In this document: in pieces, positions 15,583-27,100 of the stretch
How the letters are laid out: every line of letters starts with the position of its first letter
Position numbering within the stretch: position 1 is the first letter of the stretch
Origin: Xenococcus sp. MO_188.B8
GTDB lineage: Bacteria > Cyanobacteriota > Cyanobacteriia > Cyanobacteriales > Xenococcaceae
Reading direction: 5' to 3'
DNA length: 34,530 bases
NCBI GenBank assembly: GCA_030065615.1
Contig: JASJDR010000092.1
Coordinates: forward strand, 1 to 34,530
Notes under the pieces: model-generated
Database searches by the model: none
Told to the model about the DNA's origin: nothing
The model's input: the letters and a program-made list of their open reading frames with translations, nothing else
Made by a program: the position numbers and the translations under genes

Positions 15583-18500
15583 AGATTTTCTCCTTGGTCG
15601 AGTTAACTAAACAAATTGCTAGATCTTTTACTTCATAAATTCTCATCTTTGGTTTCCATAAACTAGCATCTCCAATAATCAGAACTTTTTCTGAATTAAT
15701 ATCAATTTTAGAAAGATGGACTTCTAAATACATTTCTGGTTGATCGGGCGAAATTTGCCCGCGATATTTCCACACAGTTTTGTGGTCAAGAAGTTGAATA
15801 AAACGAGGTGATTTTAGATGTTTTCCTAAATCCAGATGTAAGGCGTAAACCTGCATTGCTTGAATCATTGCTTCAATGCCCAAAGAACCTGGCATTACTG
15901 GATCTTGATAGAAATGACATTTAAAATACCAGTCAGTAGGTTTAACATCCTTTCGCGCATAAATATAACCTTGTTGATATTTGCCACCTTTGGGAATTAT
16001 TTTTACCTCATTGAGTAAATCTAGTTGATATTGTGCTAAACGGTAATGAGGTTTATGGGGATTAATTTGATAATATTTATTTCGGCTTGATTGACTGCGT
16101 AAATTAATGTTAATTTCAGAGAGATTTAAACTATTTTCTGTTTCATACCAAGGACGAATATCTTTACCTTGATCCAATCCTACCTGATTGGCTAATGCTT
16201 CGGGGCTAAAATGACCAAAGGATGCTAAACCTTGATAGAATATTTCTCCTTTACAACTAACTTGAAAATCAAAACTTTGTAAGATCATTCCTTGAATATT
16301 TGATGAAGAAAGTAATCTGGCTTTATTAGTAATAGTTTTACCTCTAATATCTATATCTTTAGTTAGCGTTCCTTCTCCATCTAAATTACGGAAATATAAG
16401 TCTTGTTTTGGATAAAGAAAAGTAGTACCTAAATAAGCAGAAAGAAAGCCACAAGGTTGTAACCCTATTTCCATTAAAATTGAATAAGGTATGGTTAGAA
16501 ATGAGTTTTGACGATAATACCAAGGATTAATTGGCACATCATATTCAGTAATAATAGTAGAACCTTTTTTTAGTTGATGGCGTTCACCTTGTATTTCTAA
16601 AACACGATGCAGTAAATTAAGGTGAGTATTAGGCATTCTCGAAGCTTTAACTGTACCGTTATCATAAATTTCAAATTCTTTACCAAAACATTTTGCTACT
16701 GAACCTGTGCAAAACTCTTGTACTTGTTCTTCATTTAATAAAGCAGGTTTTTGATTCGTTATTTTTTGTGGAGTTAGTAAATTATCATTAAATGAAACTG
16801 AGTATGGATTGTTTTGATTTTTCTCAATTAGTTGTAAACCTAAATCTTGAAAGTGAACAACTGTTTTACCTTGTAAAATAATATCCACATTACATTTTGC
16901 ATAAGGATGAGGAGTTATTCCAATTTCAGTAATTTCCATGCGATAGATTAATTTAGCTGAAATGGGAGTTACTTGTCCTCGACAACGAACTACTTGCGGA
17001 AGTCCATAAATAGGTTGAAAACGACCATCATTAGTACAGGTATGCAATCCTAAATAGAGTAAATAAAATTGTAATAATTGACCACAACCTTCTGCCATTA
17101 ATGAACCAGCTAACACTTGATCGTCTTTGAAATGACAGGGAAAATACCAATGTTCAGGTTCGAGATTTTTTTCAGCGACTATTAACCCTATACCCCAATC
17201 TCCTCCTGTGCTTTCAACAGATGTAATTTTATCTATCATGAGAATTTTTAGAGGTGGAAGGCGCAGAGATTTATTAAGGCCATATTGACAATAATGATCG
17301 CCAAAACAATCTGCTAAGTTTCCTTGAGTTAGATTTAATAAATCTGTTTGATTAAAAGTTGATTTAGTACAAACCAATAAAGGTTCAAACTTTTGCTTTT
17401 GAATCTGTTTTCTGTTAGCTTTTTCTCTATCTGAAACAATAATCCCTTTTCCTTTTTCTAGTTGTTCATCTGAAAAGAACCCTGCACAACCACCATCCAT
17501 TTTGAGAATCATTTGATCTTTGACAAAGCATTCATAACTGAAGAAGAATAATAAGTTATCCCCACTTTTAGCAAAGGAATTAATCTTGATATCGTAGCGT
17601 AAAGTATCTCCTTCCTTTGGTAATTCATCAAGAAAAGTGAGAGTACAATCAAGAAGACGATAAACTAATTCTCCTTTATTTTCAAAATCAATTCCTAAGT
17701 AACTTATTAACAATAAGTCACATTGCCCTGATTCTACTGTAACAGCCCAAGGGACTTGTCCATCAACGGAATACCAAGCATCATAGGGAATATCATATTC
17801 AGTTGTGAGAGAAGAAGGTTTAAATTCACCTTTTTTAGCATTTATTTTGGTGACTCGACTTACTAATAAATAAGGATATAGAGGAAGTCTTACTCGTCGA
17901 GAATAGGAGTCAATAATTTGATAGTCTTCTCCAAATACATTAGCAATATTCCCTTGGGCAAATTCTAATAAATCAGCTTCATTCCACACTATATTAGAGG
18001 ATTTTGTACGGGAATTGATTTGAGTTAAATTGTCTGGTGTATCAAGTTGGATATTAGAAATATTTTGTGATTTAAGATAGTTATGATTAACTAATTGTTG
18101 AGCAACGGCGATTTGTAATTGAGTAATTTTTAAATTTTGTTGGCGATTCAATTTTTGCATTTCCTCATTTTTACTAGCGAATAAAGAATCTTGAAAAGTA
18201 TCTTGAATTGATGTTAAAGATATTGCTTGTTTGAATTTTTCTTTATTTTCTAAAGTTAATATTTTTTGCTGTATGATATCACCACCTAAAGTTATTTTTC
18301 TGATAAGAGATTTACTTTGAGAAGATACTGTAGATGGAGAATAATAAAGAGGAGATAAATCTACTGAAACACCATGACTAACAAGTTGTGCTAGAAGTCT
18401 AATAATTCCGGTATGATCGTCAACACCTTTAGTATTAAAGGCAACAGCTAAATGTTCTTTATTTTGAAGGTTTTCCCTAATCCATTGAGTACAAGTATTT

Positions 18501-21500
18501 TTCGGTCCAAGTTCGATAAATATTCTTGCTCCATCTTCATAAACGCTATTTATAAGTTTTGGAAAATCAACTTTCTGACATAACATTTGGGCAATATTGT
18601 GAGCAATATAATTTTTTTCAAGAATTATAGGTTTGAAATTAGTTGCGGAATAAAATTTAATATTTTTATCTATTTGCTTTTTTAATTCAATAGCATAAAG
18701 TTTAGTTATTGCATTATATTCAGTTTTTACAGGAGCACAATGAACACAAGCTTTAACTGAATCGTAAGATTGAAAAGCACAATTAAGCTTTTTTATAACT
18801 TTTAAGCATCCTTCTGGATCACCCATTATTCTTACTTGATTTGGTGTGATTATATAACAAAGATAAACTTTTTCTTCTTGCTCTAGAGCTTTTTTAACTT
18901 CCAATTCAGATATATTAAGAACATATACGTTACTCCAAATTTTTCTGGCAGGATATTCTTTTGTATTAGGCAAATTGTAAAATTTACGTACTGCTGTTAA
19001 ATAAGGTTCATATATACCTGTTGTAAAAGTTGGAGAAAGAGAAATATTTAATCGAGAATTGTCATTATGATTCCAAATTCCAAATGCTTCCATCATAGTT
19101 ATTTCCCCCATGCAAAATCCTAAAACTGTTTGTGGATTTATTTGGAAAAATTCTCGCAGAATTAACGTGCTTAAAACTCCAAAGCTCATGGAACTTTGAG
19201 CCATTGCAGTGGGATTCAATACTATTTTTTTTGCAAATTCTTTTAGGGTTTTAGTTTCTCTTATTCTTGGATAGATAGTTTCTGTATTTAAAAAGTAACT
19301 AATTCTATTTGTTATGCGAGAATATTTTTTAGACAAACTAGGAAATAAGCAAAATAAATTTTTCCCTAATCCAAGATAAGAATTATATTGAGCGGGATAA
19401 ACAAAAGCAATTTCACCTTTTTTACCTAAAGGATTAGCTGTAAAATAATTTCCCTTAGGAGTTTTCCATTCACTATGCTCTTTAAAAGCTTTTTTGATTC
19501 TTTGAATAGCAAAGTTTATTTCCCTTAAAAGCTCGTTTTTATTAGCACCAACTAAAGAAAATGTATAGTTTTTTGGAAGATTGCGTTTGAAATAATAATA
19601 ATTTTCTGTCGCTAACTTACTTAAATCATCATTATTTTTTATTTGGTCTTTTAAAGCATTAATTTTTTCTAGTAAATCTTCTTGATTATTACCGGATATA
19701 GGAAATAGATAAAAAGGGGTTTGTTGTAAATAATTACTAGGACGTTCTTTTTGAGTGGGTTCTTCTGATAAAATTAGATGAGCATAAGTATTATCAATTC
19801 CTAAGCTATTAATAGCTGCTATTCTTTTATTTTGACCTTCTTCTAAAAACCAAGTTCTTGATTCTGTGGCCATATAAAAAGGGCTATTTTTCCATAATTC
19901 CATCTGTTTTGGTTTTGTCCAGTTAGAAGTTGCTGGAATGTAGCGATGGTATAAGCACAATGCAGTTTTAATTAAACTTGCTATTCCTGATGCTGTATGA
20001 GTATGACCAATATTTGTTTTAATACTACCAATACAGCAAGTTAATTGATTTGATTTTTCTAAATTGCCTTGATTGAGGCAATCATTCGTTATTTGATAAG
20101 CTTCAAGAATACCTTTTAGTTCTGCTTCATCTTCTTGAGAAATACCACTAGCAAAAACTTCTAAATAACCTATATCTTTAGGGTTGATTTTTGGGGCTTT
20201 AAATGCTTTATCACAGACTTTTTTGATTGATTCAGAAGAATTCCCTTCACCATTGTTCTGAATTAAAGAGATCGTATCAACTACAGCATAAATTCTGTCT
20301 TTTTCTTGTTTAGCTACTTCATGACTTTTTAAAACTACTGCACCTGCACCTTCACCTACCATCCAACCATTAGCGTTCTCATCAAAACTCAGAGTATTTA
20401 CTCCTGTATTAACAGATGCCAATTTTTGATGTGATAAGACACTTTCCACTCCTCCAGCCAAATCTATAGCACCTAAAACAACAGCTTCAACTTCTCCATT
20501 ATTTAACATTAATTGAGCTACTTCTAAAGCTTTAAAGACTGAATTTTCCCCAGCAGAAATAGTAAACGAAGCTCCCGTAAAATCCCATAAAGCAGATATT
20601 CGACTCGCCATTATATTGCCAATAAAGCTGGTATATTGATTAACTCCTGCTGGTGGATGAAGGCTATCTTTAGCAATATTTTCTAATTCGGTAATTTCTT
20701 CAGGAGATAAGGTGATATTTGCTTCTTTTAAACCTTCTTTAATTTGCCAAGATAAATCAACCCTCCCTCGATATTGATGTAAAGCAAGTTCAGTTTCCAT
20801 TGCGATAATAACCGCAATATTTCCCCCTTCCTTTAAACCTGCATCTTGAATTGCTCGATCTGCTACCTTTAACATTAATAACTGTTGGGGAATTAATTGA
20901 TCTTCTTCTTTGGGTGGTATCTTGAAACGAAGAAAATCAAAATCAAAGTCTTTTATATAAGCTCCTTCGGGTTCTTTTCCTGTTACAAAACCATGCTTTT
21001 TTAATAATTCTGTTTCTGTTTCAATGCCTTGCCATCTTTGAGGAGGTAGGGGAATAAAATGCTGTTTTCCATCGTATATAGTGCGATCAAAGGCATCTAA
21101 ACCATCACATCCCCCAAAAAAGGCATCCATCCCAACAATAGCTAATTTTTGGGTTGATCCCCCTAAATCTCCCTCATTAAGGGGGTCTTCTTTATTATCC
21201 CTTTCCCAAGAGTGCGGGGAGGAATCAATCTTTTCTAAAATTAAATGAGCATTACACCCCCCAAACCCAAAGGCACTCACTCCTGCTCTTTTTTGGTTTT
21301 TTTTCCAAGCTATAGGAGAAGTAACAATTTTTTGTCCTCCCATATTCCCTCTATCTGATTGTAGAGGTTCAACAATATTAATAGTCGGAGGAATTACATT
21401 TTTATTAATACTTAAAATAATTTTAATTAAACTAGCAATACCCGCAGCAGTGAGTAAATGTCCTAAATTTGATTTCACTGAACCGAGTAAAGGAGAATGA

Positions 21501-22564
21501 TTATATTGACTAAAAAATGTCTCCATTGAGTTTAATTCTGTAATATCTCCTACCGGTGTTCCTGTGGCGTGACATTCAATATAATCAATTGTATTCGGAT
21601 TAATATTGGCATCATTATAAGCCCGTTCAAAGGCCATAATTTGCCCTTTAGAATTGGGTTGCAGGACAAATTTTCCTTTGCCATCATTAGATAAACCAAT
21701 ACCGTTAATAGTGGCATAAATATTATCATTATCCCTAACTGCATCTTCATAGCGTTTTAACACCACCATTCCGGCACCTTCACCCGCAAGTAGCCCCCCT
21801 GATGATTTATTTAGGGGTAAGGTTTGGCTATTTTCTGGATATGCTTGAAAAATGGAAAAACCCATATTAATAAAGAAGGGATCGGCACAGCTAACTGCAC
21901 CTGCTAACATTAAATCGGCTTTACCCGCTAATAGGTAATCACAAGCAAGTTTGATACTATACAAAGATGAAGCACAAGCAGCATCAAGGGAAAAATTAAT
22001 TCCTGATAAAGACAAAGCTTGAGCAATTAAAGATGCAGGGTAACCAGATATATTACTATTAAAATAAGATACTTTTTTAGTAATGTTTTTTAACTGAAAA
22101 GATGGTAGTTTTAAAAGTTTTTGAATTGCTGAATTAATAGCTTGATGATAAATAGGAGCAAATAGATGATGAGATTTACGGGTAGGAAAAGAAAGATTAC
22201 CTAAAATGACACCACATTTAGATAAAACTGAATTATTCTCTAAATAACCACTATCTTTTAATGCTTCTTGGGCAACATAAAGTGACCATTGATAAAGTTG
22301 ATCTAAATCTTGTAAAACATCTGGCTCAATATTATAATCACTACCAGCAAATTCAAAGTTTCTAATATACCCACCTTTTAGACAATAGTATTTATCAGTT
22401 ATGCCTTTTTGATTAGCATAAAAAATATTTGCATCTACTCCCATTTGTTTGTCAGTAGCGAGAGAAGTTAAATTTTTTCCTGCAAGTAAATTTTGCCAAT
22501 ATTGTTCAGGATTTTTGGCACCAGGTAAAAGAAAAGATAGACCAATAATAGCGATTTTCTTCAT
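15575..22564 (-). CDS. PfaC/Hgl-like PKS: KS-CLF-AT-DH-DH (four hotdogs)
   Basis: A 2329-aa iterative PKS subunit. KS1 occupies 1-445 with the full Cys197-His332-His369 triad (DAACASS, HATGT, KSNLGH). A second KS-like domain, about 470-935, has Glu673 at the cysteine position and lacks the first active-site His, so it is a chain-length factor. An AT-like domain (1050-1390) has GFCMGE, with Cys1151 replacing the usual Ser and His1275 as possible partner. Four hotdog repeats follow (about 1525-1700, 1730-1915, 1940-2130, 2160-2325); the second and fourth have the FabA-like CHF...GSL motif (His1811, His2217). The first and third look catalytically empty, giving two double-hotdog dehydratases as in PfaC. 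It would condense and dehydrate chains carried on the ACPs of the first subunit. Translation lacks an obvious Shine-Dalgarno site. Confidence 0.93.
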   Translation of the reverse strand: MKKIAIIGLSFLLPGAKNPEQYWQNLLAGKNLTSLATDKQMGVDANIFYANQKGITDKYYCLKGGYIRNFEFAGSDYNIEPDVLQDLDQLYQWSLYVAQEALKDSGYLENNSVLSKCGVILGNLSFPTRKSHHLFAPIYHQAINSAIQKLLKLPSFQLKNITKKVSYFNSNISGYPASLIAQALSLSGINFSLDAACASSLYSIKLACDYLLAGKADLMLAGAVSCADPFFINMGFSIFQAYPENSQTLPLNKSSGGLLAGEGAGMVVLKRYEDAVRDNDNIYATINGIGLSNDGKGKFVLQPNSKGQIMAFERAYNDANINPNTIDYIECHATGTPVGDITELNSMETFFSQYNHSPLLGSVKSNLGHLLTAAGIASLIKIILSINKNVIPPTINIVEPLQSDRGNMGGQKIVTSPIAWKKNQKRAGVSAFGFGGCNAHLILEKIDSSPHSWERDNKEDPLNEGDLGGSTQKLAIVGMDAFFGGCDGLDAFDRTIYDGKQHFIPLPPQRWQGIETETELLKKHGFVTGKEPEGAYIKDFDFDFLRFKIPPKEEDQLIPQQLLMLKVADRAIQDAGLKEGGNIAVIIAMETELALHQYRGRVDLSWQIKEGLKEANITLSPEEITELENIAKDSLHPPAGVNQYTSFIGNIMASRISALWDFTGASFTISAGENSVFKALEVAQLMLNNGEVEAVVLGAIDLAGGVESVLSHQKLASVNTGVNTLSFDENANGWMVGEGAGAVVLKSHEVAKQEKDRIYAVVDTISLIQNNGEGNSSESIKKVCDKAFKAPKINPKDIGYLEVFASGISQEDEAELKGILEAYQITNDCLNQGNLEKSNQLTCCIGSIKTNIGHTHTASGIASLIKTALCLYHRYIPATSNWTKPKQMELWKNSPFYMATESRTWFLEEGQNKRIAAINSLGIDNTYAHLILSEEPTQKERPSNYLQQTPFYLFPISGNNQEDLLEKINALKDQIKNNDDLSKLATENYYYFKRNLPKNYTFSLVGANKNELLREINFAIQRIKKAFKEHSEWKTPKGNYFTANPLGKKGEIAFVYPAQYNSYLGLGKNLFCLFPSLSKKYSRITNRISYFLNTETIYPRIRETKTLKEFAKKIVLNPTAMAQSSMSFGVLSTLILREFFQINPQTVLGFCMGEITMMEAFGIWNHNDNSRLNISLSPTFTTGIYEPYLTAVRKFYNLPNTKEYPARKIWSNVYVLNISELEVKKALEQEEKVYLCYIITPNQVRIMGDPEGCLKVIKKLNCAFQSYDSVKACVHCAPVKTEYNAITKLYAIELKKQIDKNIKFYSATNFKPIILEKNYIAHNIAQMLCQKVDFPKLINSVYEDGARIFIELGPKNTCTQWIRENLQNKEHLAVAFNTKGVDDHTGIIRLLAQLVSHGVSVDLSPLYYSPSTVSSQSKSLIRKITLGGDIIQQKILTLENKEKFKQAISLTSIQDTFQDSLFASKNEEMQKLNRQQNLKITQLQIAVAQQLVNHNYLKSQNISNIQLDTPDNLTQINSRTKSSNIVWNEADLLEFAQGNIANVFGEDYQIIDSYSRRVRLPLYPYLLVSRVTKINAKKGEFKPSSLTTEYDIPYDAWYSVDGQVPWAVTVESGQCDLLLISYLGIDFENKGELVYRLLDCTLTFLDELPKEGDTLRYDIKINSFAKSGDNLLFFFSYECFVKDQMILKMDGGCAGFFSDEQLEKGKGIIVSDREKANRKQIQKQKFEPLLVCTKSTFNQTDLLNLTQGNLADCFGDHYCQYGLNKSLRLPPLKILMIDKITSVESTGGDWGIGLIVAEKNLEPEHWYFPCHFKDDQVLAGSLMAEGCGQLLQFYLLYLGLHTCTNDGRFQPIYGLPQVVRCRGQVTPISAKLIYRMEITEIGITPHPYAKCNVDIILQGKTVVHFQDLGLQLIEKNQNNPYSVSFNDNLLTPQKITNQKPALLNEEQVQEFCTGSVAKCFGKEFEIYDNGTVKASRMPNTHLNLLHRVLEIQGERHQLKKGSTIITEYDVPINPWYYRQNSFLTIPYSILMEIGLQPCGFLSAYLGTTFLYPKQDLYFRNLDGEGTLTKDIDIRGKTITNKARLLSSSNIQGMILQSFDFQVSCKGEIFYQGLASFGHFSPEALANQVGLDQGKDIRPWYETENSLNLSEININLRSQSSRNKYYQINPHKPHYRLAQYQLDLLNEVKIIPKGGKYQQGYIYARKDVKPTDWYFKCHFYQDPVMPGSLGIEAMIQAMQVYALHLDLGKHLKSPRFIQLLDHKTVWKYRGQISPDQPEMYLEVHLSKIDINSEKVLIIGDASLWKPKMRIYEVKDLAICLVNSTKEKIYE

Positions 22565-22688
22565 TTTTACTATTTATTCAAAATGATTCGTAGATTGTAA
22601 AGTTCCTCAAAGAAAAATTGATTAATTATTAATTTTTTTGTCTGCTAAACCTAGCTTAAAATCTGCCTTGTATCAATAAAATTTTTAG
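22565..22688. other. AT-rich intergenic gap inside the cluster
   Basis: This 124-bp gap is the longest within the PKS part of the locus apart from the IS1 site. On the minus strand TTGATA is followed 17 nt later by TAGGTT, a weak candidate promoter for the KS-CLF gene. No terminator-like hairpin with a T-run was seen. Co-transcription with the upstream genes remains possible. Confidence 0.3.
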
Positions 22689-24116
22689 CTAAAAACAAAC
22701 TGATTGAATATGTTTTTCGATGGGGACAAATTGTAAATTTTTAGCTTTTAATTGCCGATCTATTTCCAACAAATTATCACGGAAACTAACTGCTGCCGCA
22801 TAAAGTTCACTATCTTTAGGAAAGTTATAAGCATCAATATTCAACAAACTTTGATTAAGTTTAGGATTGGGATTAAACATAACAAATACATTTAAAAAAC
22901 TCCTAAAACAATAGCGATCATAACTACTAACTTCAGATAGAGAAAAAGGCTCTGTAATAGGCTTACGAATTTCTGTAAATCCGTATTCTTTAGCATAAGG
23001 AAAATAGGTTAGATGATCGGTTAAATGCCAAATCCCCACCTGCCAAATAAACACACTTAAAACTTGAGTTTTATCTATTTCTTTGAATCTAGGGAAAAAT
23101 GACTCCATATAGTTGGCTAAAATTGCATAAACATCATTTTCAATATAGGGAGTAATGCTTTGTATAAATTTATTAATCACATCAAAATAAGCTTTTAGAT
23201 AAGCAAAATAGGGAATAGCTGTATCTAGCTGATCTGGTATTCCAAAATGATCTCTTATATCTTGATACTTTTGAGCAGTATTATATAAAACTCCGTTACG
23301 AAAATTCTCACCATAGAAAGGATAAGGCATCCAAGGTATTAATTTATGACGCAGATCAGGATAGTTATCTGTTGATCTTTGTATCCATAATGCTTGATGA
23401 TTAATTCTGTTTGTAAAACGACAATGTGGAGCTAATAAATGATAAAGAAAACTGTCCTTTGATAATTTGTGATTGACAGCAGTAGCGATTGTATCAGGAA
23501 AGGCAAAATGAATCCAGTTATGACAAGCCGCAGGTACAAAAATTGCATAGCTACAAATAACATGAAGTAAGCAACTATACCAATTAGGATGATCTGGGGT
23601 GTAATGATTACCTTGGCGATCAATAATTGCGTAGTGGGCGTGTTCTTTGTTGAACTCAAATTCTAAAACATCTTGATAGTAACCATCCCAAACTCCGGCT
23701 CGAAAACAACTAAAATCTACAACATAGGATTGACGTTTTTCATCCCATTGAGTCCTAGTAGCAGCTGCTGTTTCTGTAAAAATACGAACTAGAATTTCTT
23801 CGTTTATTGGTTGGGGCTTATTGACTTTTAAGAACATAGCTGCTAATTCTTGAGCCACTCCCCAAGTCATCGGTTTTATATAAGTGGGACTTCGGTATTT
23901 TATAAAATCTAATTCAGTATCTTTACTTGTTCTTACAGTCACAGGAACTTGACCAATTTCCGAGTTTACATTTTCTACTTCTTCTATGTCATTAGTGAGA
24001 AAATCATGGGCATCTTTGGCTGTTTTATATAAACAAAAATGCAGTACAGCTTTAAGAGGTAAAAATAGTGGGTAAAAAAGATAAGCTAAGATTCGATTAA
24101 ACATGAATTTTAACAT
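22689..24116 (-). CDS. Lipoxygenase-fold protein with altered metal ligands
   Basis: A 475-aa protein matching the catalytic half of lipoxygenases in spacing as well as residues. The block H199...L218-S219...Y225-HLLAPH231-R233 aligns without gaps to the soybean LOX block from its first iron His through LLTPHYR. VFIWQVGIWH364LTDH368 through FPY aligns without gaps to VIIWIASALH-AAVN through YPY. The C-terminal SVCF resembles the terminal SISI whose carboxylate binds iron. Differences: the second His is at 203 (HxxxH, not HxxxxH), Asn is replaced by His368, and the last residue is Phe475. The first 30 residues are hydrophobic and may bind membrane; there is no PLAT domain. Known lipoxygenases oxygenate 1,4-pentadienes; here it may oxidise or isomerise the PKS chain (inference). 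It lies 35 bp after the KR-DH gene. Confidence 0.72.
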   Translation of the reverse strand: MLKFMFNRILAYLFYPLFLPLKAVLHFCLYKTAKDAHDFLTNDIEEVENVNSEIGQVPVTVRTSKDTELDFIKYRSPTYIKPMTWGVAQELAAMFLKVNKPQPINEEILVRIFTETAAATRTQWDEKRQSYVVDFSCFRAGVWDGYYQDVLEFEFNKEHAHYAIIDRQGNHYTPDHPNWYSCLLHVICSYAIFVPAACHNWIHFAFPDTIATAVNHKLSKDSFLYHLLAPHCRFTNRINHQALWIQRSTDNYPDLRHKLIPWMPYPFYGENFRNGVLYNTAQKYQDIRDHFGIPDQLDTAIPYFAYLKAYFDVINKFIQSITPYIENDVYAILANYMESFFPRFKEIDKTQVLSVFIWQVGIWHLTDHLTYFPYAKEYGFTEIRKPITEPFSLSEVSSYDRYCFRSFLNVFVMFNPNPKLNQSLLNIDAYNFPKDSELYAAAVSFRDNLLEIDRQLKAKNLQFVPIEKHIQSVCF

Positions 24117-24151
24117 TTTAATAAAAAGGGTAAATACTATTTCAACTGTTT

Positions 24152-27100
24152 TTAATTACGATTAACAAAAATTTCAAGTTGATTTTTACTCAACCATTTG
24201 CCAAATTCTCCTAACCAATGCCCTTCTGGAGTATTAGAAACTTGAAGTGTTCCTTCACAAATCCCTTTAACCAAAGTGTAAACCTCATCTGTTGGCGTGG
24301 AAATTTTCTCAAGTACCTTATACAACACTGCATGAATTTCGGAACCTCCAGTTTTCTGCATCCCTAACCGCACTTCCTTATCAAAATCAAGATTAGGTGG
24401 ATTAGGAAAAGTTTTTTCTGGCGTTTCACCTAATTGATTTAATTTTTCCAAAATTAACGTTTTTCGGTTTAAATTATTAAGAAGTTTTAAACTTCCTGGG
24501 TAAATAGCTTTTCCTAAATGATAATCTTGATAGGTGTAACGAAAAGGAAATTCCAAACGTTTTTCTAATGGTTCAATAGGTAGCCCTCCTTTAAATTTTA
24601 CAGGAATAATAGGAATATTTAATTCCAATGCTAAATCAAGGAAGACAGCGCTCAAATTATTCAAAGGTTGACGACAAGTTAAGGAACGAGTACCGTCTAC
24701 ATGAACCAATAAAGAATGTTTTTGTTGAATAATAATTTGTTTGATAGAATTTAAAAGATTGAGCATAGATAATTGATTATTTCTATCAAAGTAAAAAATT
24801 AATTCGGGGTCTTTAAGGTTCGGATAAGAGTAAATTTGATGAGATAATTCACTCACCCAACTCTGCTGATGTTCTACTTTAGCTACTGTGTTAATTACAC
24901 TATTAGATAAGGCAGAAATAGCGAAGACAAAGAGTATTGATTCGATTCCTACTTGATGATTAGCTAAATAAATTCTCGGTTGTTGATTCAAAGAATGAAA
25001 ATCTTCGGCATCTTCTAGTTTAATCTCCCCTAAAAACTGCTTACATAAAGACATACAAAGGGTTTCAGCTACAGGATGCTTTACTCCTAACAAATTACGC
25101 CAAAAAGATATAATATTTTGATATTCTTTATCTTTAACAGAGACAAAAAGATGATTAAGTTGTTTACTAATGGTAACTTCTGCACCAAATACCCGTGAAT
25201 AAATATTACCTTTCTCATCATGAGATATAATATTAGCAATCAATTTTGTCTCACTATTTGACTGCACTTCCATCGAAACATAAAAAGTTTTCCCATAAGG
25301 AATATCTTGATAATGTTCGCCCTTTTGACATTTTAAAGGTAAACTCCCTGCATCACAAAAATGTCTGACCCAAATTAACATACATTGGAATTGAATATCA
25401 GCCGAGATCGCATTAAATGCTTGTGCCGAAAATTGCCCCCAATAACTATCATCAACTTTTGGCAATATACATTCCATTGTTAATTTTTCTGGAGTAATAT
25501 TTAAAACTCTTTTTACTCCTTGAAAACCTGCTCCATGAAATAATGTTCCATCTTGATAGGGAGAAAAATTAATTAATTTATCATCCTGCTGATCATCAAA
25601 GGTTTCATGAATTGGGCTTTCAGGTATTTGTTTTAATAATTTAAAATTACCTTGATAATGATATCTTAGTTTTCCTTGTTTTGTTTTACTCCAAATAGTG
25701 GCTGATAATTCTATTTTTTTCTTGGGGATTTTATTGATTTCTTTAATGTCTAAAATATATTCATCAGCTAAAGTTTCATCAAAAACAATCCCCTTTAATA
25801 CTTTATAATTTTCACAGCTAAAAAACTTATAACCTAAATAAATTTGTTCGGCCGTATTAGCCAACCAAACATTGGCAAAAACTGTTGGTAATACGGCATG
25901 ATTTCCAATCACATGATCCTGTAAAAAGAGATTAGCTTTTAGAGTTAATTTTCGTCTTATGCGATAAGTTTTTAACTCTGATTCTAATTCAACGGTCGGA
26001 TTAACTAAACCACCCCCCACTAATATTTGGATTTGCTCAGGATTACCTTTGATGATTTGATTGACAAATACTCTTGTACCTACATCAACTGGAATTACTT
26101 CAATACCTCTTTGAGCAAAAATCTCTTTTAACTCTGGTGTCACCATTCCACTTTCCCAGGGTCCCCAATTAAAAGAAACAACCTGACAATCTGGGTATTG
26201 ATGTTTAAATTGATGGGCAAATTTATTTAGAATTTCATTAGCAACAGCATAATCAGATTGACCGATATTCCCATAAAATCCAGCAGCTGAAGAGAACAAT
26301 ATTAAATGTTTTAGCTGCTCAAGATTGACACAATTGAGTAAATTTTCTAATCCCTCAATTTTAGTAGAATAAACTCTTTCAAAATCCCGTTCAGTTTTCT
26401 TTTCTATTAGCTTATCTGCTAAGACGCCAGCACCATGAACAATACCTGTTATTTGTCCAAATTTATTAACTAGAGAGCTAAGTTGTTTGGGTACATTAAT
26501 ACTATCAGTAATATCAACACTTAAATATTCTGCTTGTCCTCCTAGTTGTCTAATCGTTTGTAAAGTTGATTCAATTTCTCTAGTAGCTAAAATGCCTTTA
26601 ACCAATTTATTAATTTGTGTTGGTTTTGGCTTGCAACCTTGAGAATTAAGAGCAGAAAAAGCCCTTTTCTTCAACTCTACTTCAGGGAAACAATTTTTCG
26701 ACCATTCTGGTTCATTATTAAGTTCTGAACGTCCTAATAAAATAAACTTACATTGATAATATTCTGCTAGTTTAATCGCGCATTGAGCTGTTATTCCTCG
26801 CCCTCCACCACTTACTATTAGTACAGAGTCTTGACTTATTTTACTTTTTGAGGTGTTTTTTTGAGTGGTAATTGGACAATCTTTACCTACCAGAGTGACT
26901 CTTCCTTGGGAACTATAACCAACTTCAGCAATTAAGCAATTGGGGTCATAAAGCTCAGCAATAATTGACCGTGCTGCCGTTCCTGTCTCTAAATTAGGAC
27001 TTATATCTATTGCGCGACAAAATACCTTTGACCATTCCAAATTTAGGGTTTTAGTTAAGCCAAACAAACCACCATTAATGGGGTTAAAGTTTGTTTGTTC

